From assembly GCA_964360605.1 (NCBI GenBank), contig CAYHXN010000012.1:1-17981 (forward strand): DNA of 17,981 nt, read 5' to 3'. Under the pieces are notes generated by a model. That model saw nothing but the letters and a program-made list of their open reading frames with translations. It was not told the DNA's origin and searched no databases. Shown in pieces: positions 12,649 to 17,981 of the stretch (its first letter is position 1; each line of letters starts with the position of its first letter). The translations under genes and the position numbers were made by a program. Source of the DNA: CAYHXN01 sp964360605. Lineage in GTDB: Bacteria > Patescibacteriota > Minisyncoccia > UBA6257 > WO2-44-18.

Positions 12649-14961
12649 ATGCAACCTACAATTCTTGAGCGCGTTCAGAATTTTGTCAGCACCTGGTGGG
12701 GTCTTTTGATAGTCTGCTTTGTTTTATTTTTTATCCTTCTGTTCCCGATGCTTAGCGGTAGCAAGGTTCTCTCGGCAGATGCTACGGAACTAATAATACC
12801 CCAACTTACTTTCTTTAAAGACGCATTCGCAAAAGGTGAAAGTCCATTCTGGAACCCATACGTAGCTGTCGGCTTTCCAAATTTTATAAGTAATTTAAGT
12901 AGTCCGTTTGCGCCCGTGGCTCAATTAGCGCGTTTTCTATCTCCCATCACGGCTCATTATTGGTATTTGTGGTTTACCCTGTCATTAACGTTATTTTTCT
13001 CCGTTCTTTTTATTCGCGAGCTGGGCGTCGGAATTTGGGGTTCGTTGATCGGTGGACTAAGTTATATCATCGGTGATTTCTATTGGTCGCAAAATGCCAC
13101 AGTGGTCAATGTCCTCTTAGTTCAAGCCGTTCTTTTCTGGGTCATTATGATGATTTTGAAAAGTTCCGGCTGGCAAAAATTTGCTTTGTATGTAGCAGTC
13201 GGTTCTCTGGCGGTGGCTTGGGGATGGCTGACAACCGTGGTTTATTTTGGAAATCTTTATATTTTCACGACTCTTTTCGCGTTCGTGCTTTTTCTTGGCA
13301 TAAAGCACGGCAAAATTTTTTTTTATAGATTAATCGTGGCCCTAGCTTTGATGTTTTTAATTGGCAGTTTGATTGGCGCTCTCCAGTTAGTACCTGTTTA
13401 TATCATGGCCCAATTTTCAGGGCGAAGCGCCGGGCTGGATTATCAAGCCGCCCAAGGATATGCAATTGGATTTAAAGAATTACTTAATTTTGTACACCTT
13501 ACGTCCGAGAGAGGACTGGAGGCATATTTGTACTTGGGGATTGCGCCGCTAATACTCCTCATTTTTTCTTTTTTCAGCAAAAATCCCTTCGCAAAATTTT
13601 TTCGCTGGGTTTTTTTAGCGGCTCTGGCTATTTCCATTAAGGGATCGCCCCTGTTTTGGTTGATTATTAAGATGCCATTATTCAGTTATTTTCAGGGCGC
13701 GGCTAGGTTTATGTTTGTCGGCGCATTTGCCGGAGCGGTTTTGGTGGGTTTCGGATGCGAGCATATTTTAAGTGTCACAATTATTAAAAAACATTTAAAA
13801 ATAATTGCCATTGGAATGGCTAGCTTGATGCTTTTAGCAATGATTGTTTTCCGGACTCAAGCTACTTCTTACTCGGTACTCATCGCGATGTTGTTCTTGA
13901 TTGCGGCTTATTTAATTTTCACGCTACTTTTTAAAAAACCACTTTTCTTGCCATTATTAACGATTCTCACGATTCTAGACCTTTTCACGTTCTTTTATAT
14001 TTTCAATGCGCCTCTTATTATGGACAGGCGTTCTTATGAAACGAGACCGGTAACTTTAGAATTTTTAAAAAAATTTCCCGGCCGGGTGCTACCTTTGTTT
14101 GTGGATGATTGGGACGATTCATATTATTATGAACTTCTAAATAAATCTATTACTCCTTCGGAGAAAGACGCTCCTTATATGTTTGACTTGCGATTCCAAA
14201 CTTATTTTCCCAACTTTGCTTTATTGAATAGCGTAGAAACCGTTGAAATAAACGACCCGCTTTTAAATGTTGATTTAGGAAAACTGTTAGCTTCAATTGG
14301 TACACGGCAATTGGTTACGACTGGCGGTGAAGAAAAATTGAATAAGTTGTACGTTAAAAGAGATGATGGCACGGACATATCGATAGTGGAAAGAACGGAA
14401 ATTTTTAAAGAACGTTTGCCGTTAGCAAATTTTTTAGGAATTCGTTATATTTTATCGCCTTTTCGTATAGATGACCTTCGCCACAGCTTAGAATTGGCGA
14501 ACTATTTTCCCTTATATATAATTGGCGGGTCGGATAAGCCGCCAATACCTGTCTTTGTTTTTGCCAACCCCACAGCCAAACCCTTAGCTTATTTCACCAA
14601 AATTACCGACTTCAAATCCGATCCGTCGGAGATATATAAGTCATTCAAGGAGAGCGGTTTTAGGGATATCATCGTAGAATGCAAAGCCTGCAAACCACAG
14701 TCATTTACTGCTGAAGGAAAGATTTTTCTTCAAAAAAAAGAAAACGGACTTGTGTCTTTGAAAACTCAGTCTCCCGACGAACAGTTTTTAGTTTTTACCC
14801 AAAATTATCTTCCGGGATGGAAAGCTTTTCTTGATGGCCAAAAAGTTCCAATGTATAAAGTTAATACTGTCTTTCCGGGAATTTTTGTTCCCGCCGGTAC
14901 TCATAAGGCAGTGTTCAAGTACGATTATTGGAGCTTGTTTAATCCGAAGTGGATTTTTTAA
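12649..14961 (+). CDS. YfhO-like polytopic membrane protein (probable GT-C glycosyltransferase)
   Basis: A 770-residue protein with about a dozen membrane helices in residues 16-455 and a soluble C-terminal part. The first extracytoplasmic loop (LSADATELIIPQ, 41-52, then SPFWNPYVAVGFP, 65-77) has the acidic pair and WNPY pattern of YfhO-type and other GT-C proteins that use polyprenyl-phosphate sugars. The C-terminal LPGWKAFLDGQKVP (721-734) with PAGTHKAVFKY is the YfhO tail domain. Most relatives end with one more membrane helix after this domain; here the protein stops at WSLFNPKWIF without it. I infer that it adds a sugar, perhaps the product of the upstream operon plus the family 2 transferase, to a surface glycan or teichoic-acid-like polymer. 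It is followed by a strong terminator. Confidence 0.78.
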   Translation: MQPTILERVQNFVSTWWGLLIVCFVLFFILLFPMLSGSKVLSADATELIIPQLTFFKDAFAKGESPFWNPYVAVGFPNFISNLSSPFAPVAQLARFLSPITAHYWYLWFTLSLTLFFSVLFIRELGVGIWGSLIGGLSYIIGDFYWSQNATVVNVLLVQAVLFWVIMMILKSSGWQKFALYVAVGSLAVAWGWLTTVVYFGNLYIFTTLFAFVLFLGIKHGKIFFYRLIVALALMFLIGSLIGALQLVPVYIMAQFSGRSAGLDYQAAQGYAIGFKELLNFVHLTSERGLEAYLYLGIAPLILLIFSFFSKNPFAKFFRWVFLAALAISIKGSPLFWLIIKMPLFSYFQGAARFMFVGAFAGAVLVGFGCEHILSVTIIKKHLKIIAIGMASLMLLAMIVFRTQATSYSVLIAMLFLIAAYLIFTLLFKKPLFLPLLTILTILDLFTFFYIFNAPLIMDRRSYETRPVTLEFLKKFPGRVLPLFVDDWDDSYYYELLNKSITPSEKDAPYMFDLRFQTYFPNFALLNSVETVEINDPLLNVDLGKLLASIGTRQLVTTGGEEKLNKLYVKRDDGTDISIVERTEIFKERLPLANFLGIRYILSPFRIDDLRHSLELANYFPLYIIGGSDKPPIPVFVFANPTAKPLAYFTKITDFKSDPSEIYKSFKESGFRDIIVECKACKPQSFTAEGKIFLQKKENGLVSLKTQSPDEQFLVFTQNYLPGWKAFLDGQKVPMYKVNTVFPGIFVPAGTHKAVFKYDYWSLFNPKWIF

Positions 14962-14971
14962 GCGGACTGGA

Positions 14972-15008
14972 TAAAATAAAATACCCCACGCCGGGGTATT
15001 TTATTTTA
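14972..15008. terminator. Strong bidirectional terminator between the YfhO-like gene and tRNA-Gly
   Basis: A 16-bp perfect stem (14972-14987 with 14993-15008) has the GC core TACCCC/GGGGTA, a 5-nt loop ACGCC, and A/T-rich flanks that give a T run on both strands. It ends the YfhO transcript on plus and lies just after the 3' end of the tRNA-Gly on minus. Confidence 0.85.
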
Positions 15009-15011
15009 CAG

Positions 15012-15082
15012 AGCGGGTAACGGGAATCGAACCCGTAGCTCAACCTTGGCAAGGTTGTGTATTGCCACTATACTATACCCGC
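15012..15082 (-). tRNA. tRNA-Gly (anticodon GCC)
   Basis: On the minus strand the acceptor stem GCGGGTA pairs with TACCCGC, followed by discriminator T. The anticodon arm is CAACC-TTGCCAA-GGTTG with anticodon GCC. The T arm ACGGG-TTCGATT-CCCGT is perfect. The 71-nt gene does not encode CCA, so this must be added after transcription. Downstream is the bidirectional terminator; upstream is a GC-rich palindromic repeat that even overlaps the first bases. Confidence 0.93.
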
Positions 15083-15146
15083 CTTCGCCCCACCTTAGCG
15101 GGGCTTCGGCGGGTAAAGACCCGCTTACTGCCCCGCGAAGGCGGGA
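15078..15146. repeat. Cluster of GC-rich palindromic repeats next to tRNA-Gly
   Basis: Several hairpins lie in ~70 bp. CCCGCC (15078-15083) pairs with GGCGGG (15108-15113) around an inner GCCCC/GGGGC stem, GCGGGT pairs with ACCCGC (15110-15125), and CCCGC pairs with GCGGG. The piece GCCCCACCTTAGCGG (15087-15101) matches 13 of 15 bases of the reverse complement of the thrC repeat (GCCCCGCCTTGGCGG). It looks like a family of REP-like elements spread in this genome, and here it may also separate or process the tRNA transcript. Confidence 0.6.
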
Positions 15147-15170
15147 TACGTTAGTTAATTTACAACTTTT

Positions 15171-15251
15171 TTAAAACAGTTGCAAACCGTAGCTGATTAC
15201 CAGGCTTAAAATTATGATTATAGCGATAGCAGCTGAGAAAAATTGTTTCAT
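15171..15251 (-). CDS. Possible 26-residue single-span membrane peptide
   Basis: A minus-strand ATG at 15249-15251 opens a 26-codon frame: MKQFFSAAIAIIIILSLVIS followed by YGLQLF and TAA. A short positive N-terminus and one hydrophobic helix would make a small membrane peptide. GGAAAG (minus, 15258-15263) lies 6 nt before the ATG, and -10-like boxes (TATAGT, minus, 15266-15271, or TATAAT further up) precede it. The tRNA-Gly downstream may be on the same transcript. Chance cannot be excluded at this length. Confidence 0.35.
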   Translation of the reverse strand: MKQFFSAAIAIIIILSLVISYGLQLF

Positions 15252-15280
15252 CGTTGACTTTCCAAACTATAGTAATATTA

Positions 15281-15286
15281 TATAAT
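15281..15286 (+). promoter_or_regulatory. -10 box of ftsH (leaderless)
   Basis: TATAAT ends 7 nt before the ftsH ATG at 15294. A TTGACT at 15254-15259 is 21 nt upstream, longer than the ideal 17. Confidence 0.55.
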
Positions 15287-15293
15287 ACTTAAT

Positions 15294-17129
15294 ATGAAAC
15301 ATTTAGTATCCAACATTATTTGGGCGGTTCTTACTCTTTTTATCGTCGCCATCACCTTTTCCTATTTAATCAGCGGGACGCCAACGACCCAGGTTTTGTC
15401 TATTAACGAACTGGTTAGTAAGATTAACAATAATGAAGTCGCGAAAATCGTAGTTAGTGGCAGTGACGTTGAAGTCGCTTTAAAAAACGAAGAGCAGTTT
15501 ACCGCTAAAAAAGAATCTGACGTCGGTTTTACCGAAACTTTGAATAATCTCGGCGTGGATGCCAAAGCGCTTCGCGAAGTTTCTTTGGAGGTCAAAGACG
15601 AATCCGGTTTTCGTTTCTGGATGGGAATTCTATTACCGACTCTATTGCCATTAATCGTTATCATAGCGATCTTCTGGATGATTTTTCGCCAGGCTAAGGG
15701 CGGGGCTTCGCAGGCATTTACCTTCGGACGCGCCAACATCCGACTCTTCGCGCCCTTTAAAGACCGGCTCACTTTCAAAGACGTCGCGGGATTAAAAGAA
15801 GCGAAGCAGGAATTAGTGGAAGTGGTGGATTTTCTTAAAAATCCAAAAAAATACTTAGCAATTGGCGCGCGGATTCCTCGGGGAGTGTTGTTAATGGGTC
15901 CTCCGGGAACGGGTAAAACTTTATTGGCCAGAGCGGTCGCCGGGGAAGCGAACGTTCCTTTTTTTCACATTTCTGCTTCCGAGTTTGTAGAAATGTTTGT
16001 TGGAGTCGGCGCTTCTAGAACGCGAGATGCTTTCGCGACGGCTAAAAAAGCGGCCCCCGCTATTTTATTTGTGGATGAAATTGACGCGGTTGGCCGTGAA
16101 CGCGGCGCTGGATTAGGCGGCGGTCACGACGAACGTGAACAAACCTTAAATCAGATTCTAGTAGAAATGGACGGCTTTGAGCGGGATACCCGTCTGGTGG
16201 TTCTAGCGGCGACTAACCGCCCGGACGTTTTGGATTCAGCGCTTCTTCGCCCGGGTCGCTTTGATCGGCGGGTGGTTTTAGATTTACCAGACATCGCCGA
16301 TCGGGAAGAAATTTTAAAGATTCACGCTCGCAACAAGCCATTAGAATCGTCCGTAGACCTTAAGAAAGTGGCAGTTCGGACCCCGGGTTTTTCCGGAGCA
16401 GACTTAGCCAATCTTTTAAACGAAGCGGCAATTTTGGCCGCCCGTGAAAATAAGACAATAATATGGCAGGAACATATATACGCTTCCATAGAAAAAGTTC
16501 TTCTTGGTCCGGAAAGAAAGGGCCGGGTTATTTCTGAAAAGGAAAAGGAAATAATTGCTTATCATGAAGCCGGTCACGCTTTAGTTGCTGTCGGCGTCAA
16601 GGATTCCGATCCGGTTCATAAGGTTTCTATCGTTGCCCGCGGACGCGCCGGCGGTTACACATTAAAACTACCATTAGAAGAATCTCGTTTACGAACTCGT
16701 TCGCAATTTTTGAGCGATTTGGCGACCGCGATGGGTGGTTATGCTTCCGAGAAAGAAATTTTTGGAGAAATGACTACTGGAGCGTCCAATGATCTTAAAG
16801 AAGCTTCCGAAATTGCCCGCCGCTTGGTTACTAAATACGGAATGAGCGAAAAACTCGGTCCGGTTACTTTTGGAAAATCCGAAGACCTTATCTTTTTGGG
16901 CCGCGAAATTTCCAGTGAAAAAAATTACTCGGAATCTATGGCGACGGAAATTGATGAAGAGGTTAATAATTTTATCACCCGTGCTTATCAAACGGCTAAG
17001 AAAATAATTTCTGTAAATAAAAAAGCTTTAGATGTCATTGCTAGGGCATTGATTGAGAAAGAAACCCTAGAGCAGGAAGAATTTTACGAAATCATTTCTC
17101 CTTTTAGAATTAAGCCGATAGCGGTTTAG
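15294..17129 (+). CDS. ftsH: ATP-dependent zinc metalloprotease FtsH
   Basis: A membrane-anchored AAA+ protease that unfolds and degrades membrane and short-lived proteins. In 611 residues, a membrane helix lies at about 8-27 and a second at 112-131, with the small FtsH extracytoplasmic domain between them. The AAA module has Walker A GPPGTGKT (202-209), the pore loop FVGVGA (245-250), Walker B ILFVDE (257-262) and the second region of homology with RPGRFDRR. The zinc site is HEAGH (424-428), with the third ligand Asp in TTGASNDLKEA. The C-terminus lacks a long disordered tail. The promoter gives an almost leaderless mRNA. Nothing looks broken. Confidence 0.96.
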   Translation: MKHLVSNIIWAVLTLFIVAITFSYLISGTPTTQVLSINELVSKINNNEVAKIVVSGSDVEVALKNEEQFTAKKESDVGFTETLNNLGVDAKALREVSLEVKDESGFRFWMGILLPTLLPLIVIIAIFWMIFRQAKGGASQAFTFGRANIRLFAPFKDRLTFKDVAGLKEAKQELVEVVDFLKNPKKYLAIGARIPRGVLLMGPPGTGKTLLARAVAGEANVPFFHISASEFVEMFVGVGASRTRDAFATAKKAAPAILFVDEIDAVGRERGAGLGGGHDEREQTLNQILVEMDGFERDTRLVVLAATNRPDVLDSALLRPGRFDRRVVLDLPDIADREEILKIHARNKPLESSVDLKKVAVRTPGFSGADLANLLNEAAILAARENKTIIWQEHIYASIEKVLLGPERKGRVISEKEKEIIAYHEAGHALVAVGVKDSDPVHKVSIVARGRAGGYTLKLPLEESRLRTRSQFLSDLATAMGGYASEKEIFGEMTTGASNDLKEASEIARRLVTKYGMSEKLGPVTFGKSEDLIFLGREISSEKNYSESMATEIDEEVNNFITRAYQTAKKIISVNKKALDVIARALIEKETLEQEEFYEIISPFRIKPIAV

Positions 17130-17196
17130 TTTTCCACGCCGTTTTTCAAGGCAATTTATTATGCTAATCTTACATTAGTAATTTTAGAGCGGTTTT

Positions 17197-17892
17197 TTGC
17201 TGAAACTACCGATTCGTTGCGTTTTGTTTGATTGTGACGGCACTTTAATTGATAATATTCCTCTTCATAGAAAAATAAATTCTCGGTTAGTAAAGAAGAC
17301 GGGGATAACAGATGGTACGGGTTGGTTCCCAGACCATCCGACACACGTCTTTTTAGACCTTGGCTGGAGTAAAGAGAAGATTTTAACTTTTTGGAAAAGT
17401 TTTTACGACCAAGAGGCGCTAGCTAATCCCCGCGCTGTTTCGGGAGCGGAAGAACTTTTAGAACACTTAAGGACTAAAAAAATCGGGAGTGTTGTCGTGA
17501 CTAATCGGCACTATCACACCGGCTTTTCTGAATTATTGAAGAGCGCCGGATTAGATATTACCAATATTGACCTTTTGATAAACTACTTTCATCCGGTTAC
17601 GGCAATCCAGGGAGCCGGAGTAAGGCCATTGAACTTTCTTTTGGCCAAATATCCGAAACCCGATCCGAGAATTTTGGACTCCGTCGATTTCTTCCTTAAG
17701 AAACTACCTGACTATCCGGAATCGGTTCTTATGGTTGGTGATTCGGCAAAGATTGATTATGGTTTGGCAAAAAATTGCGGTTTTCAGTTTATCGGCGTAG
17801 AAAGCGGTTCGGATACGAGAGAAGATTTACTGAAGGTTGTTCACGGGCAGTTTATAATCAAAAATGTCGGAGAATTGATAAATATGCTATAA
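17197..17892 (+). CDS. HAD-superfamily hydrolase (phosphatase-like)
   Basis: A 231-residue protein with all four HAD motifs: I FDCDGTLID (11-19, nucleophile Asp12 and acid/base Asp14), II VVTNR (100-104), III lysine in KYPKPDPR (K154 is the likely one) and IV GDSAKID (181-187). The cap between motifs I and II is helical, as in phosphoglycolate phosphatase-like members. The substrate is unknown. The start is a TTG at 17197 because no in-frame ATG or GTG lies upstream; a weak GAGCGG precedes it. It lies 67 bp after ftsH on the same strand and probably reads with it, since only weak hairpins lie between. Confidence 0.85.
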   Translation: MLKLPIRCVLFDCDGTLIDNIPLHRKINSRLVKKTGITDGTGWFPDHPTHVFLDLGWSKEKILTFWKSFYDQEALANPRAVSGAEELLEHLRTKKIGSVVVTNRHYHTGFSELLKSAGLDITNIDLLINYFHPVTAIQGAGVRPLNFLLAKYPKPDPRILDSVDFFLKKLPDYPESVLMVGDSAKIDYGLAKNCGFQFIGVESGSDTREDLLKVVHGQFIIKNVGELINML

Positions 17893-17893
17893 T
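17885..17893 (+). promoter_or_regulatory. Extended -10 promoter of tRNA-Ile
   Basis: TGCTATAAT is a perfect extended -10 box overlapping the stop of the HAD gene. It lies 30 nt before the tRNA. A 7-bp hairpin (17898-17916) lies between and may be in the tRNA leader or end the HAD transcript. Confidence 0.55.
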
Positions 17894-17923
17894 CGTACCC
17901 GGACAATTTGTTCGGGATTTTAC

Positions 17924-17981
17924 GGGCCAGTAGCTTAGTGGTTAAAGCACCGCCCTTATAAGACGGGGATCGATGGTTCGA
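17924..17981 (+). tRNA. tRNA-Ile (anticodon UAU), 3' end outside window
   Basis: Visible are the acceptor strand GGGCCAG, a D arm GCTT-AGTGGTTA-AAGC, and the anticodon arm CCGCC-CTTATAA-GACGG with anticodon TAT. The arm has one C-A mismatch at position 30-40. The variable loop GGATC and the start of the T arm GATGG-TTCGA follow. The acceptor partner lies beyond the window. A TAT anticodon reads the Ile codon AUA. Confidence 0.85.

Noticed and set aside
15362..15778. 138-residue minus-strand frame opposite ftsH
   Set aside because: It is antisense to the conserved N-terminal part of FtsH, with low-complexity composition and no start context.

Overview
The window looks like a chromosomal segment of a small-genome bacterium, most likely a member of Candidatus Patescibacteria (CPR, Parcubacteria-like). 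The reasons are compact genes with gaps of a few bases, an AT-rich and lysine-rich coding style, many apparently leaderless promoters (a TATAAT-like box 7-9 nt before the ATG), a CPR-style diversity-generating retroelement (DGR), and an archaeal-type CMP kinase. TGA is used as a stop (for example in tmk and cmk), so the code is standard and not the TGA=Gly code of Gracilibacteria/SR1. The placement is inferred from protein style and not from a marker tree.

Layout. 1-309: the 3' end of asd (aspartate-semialdehyde dehydrogenase). 310-2295: a DGR. It has a target gene (422-1291) with a well-formed promoter and Shine-Dalgarno, a C-terminal variable repeat (VR, 1149-1287), a matching template repeat (TR, 1537-1675), an avd-like accessory gene on the opposite strand (1678-1950 and beyond), and the remains of the reverse transcriptase (2055-2295). 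In the 135-bp core (1153-1287 against 1541-1675) I count 26 mismatches. All 26 fall on an A of the TR, which is the mark of adenine-directed mutagenic retrohoming. The RT is gutted: its N-terminal ~58 residues are joined out of frame to its last ~22 codons, so the whole catalytic core is missing.

2298-4409: aroK, a small ArsR-like winged-helix regulator, and thrC. Two copies of a ~32-bp palindrome lie just before the regulator and just before thrC, and they look like operators. thrC carries two identical 23-bp GC-rich palindromic repeats inserted in frame. With asd this is an aspartate/threonine and shikimate neighbourhood.

4392-6302: nucleotide metabolism, with cmk and dut on minus, tmk on plus from a divergent leaderless promoter pair, and a small charged hypothetical. 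6428-11186: a tightly packed sugar operon with a family 2 glycosyltransferase, a C-methyltransferase-like protein, a Gfo/Idh/MocA oxidoreductase, glucose-1-phosphate cytidylyltransferase and CDP-glucose 4,6-dehydratase. This is consistent with making a CDP-6-deoxy, possibly C-methyl-branched sugar and adding it to a lipid carrier or glycan. 11179-14961: two methyltransferases and a YfhO-like polytopic membrane protein, probably the same surface-glycan locus.

14962-15293: a bidirectional terminator, tRNA-Gly(GCC) on minus, GC-rich palindromic repeats related to those in thrC, and a possible 26-residue membrane peptide. 15294-17892: ftsH and a HAD-family phosphatase. 17924-17981: the 5' part of a tRNA-Ile(UAU), cut by the window end.

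The best candidates for something undescribed are the DGR with an apparently fresh VR but a deleted RT and inverted avd, and the regulator flanked by two long palindromes next to thrC.
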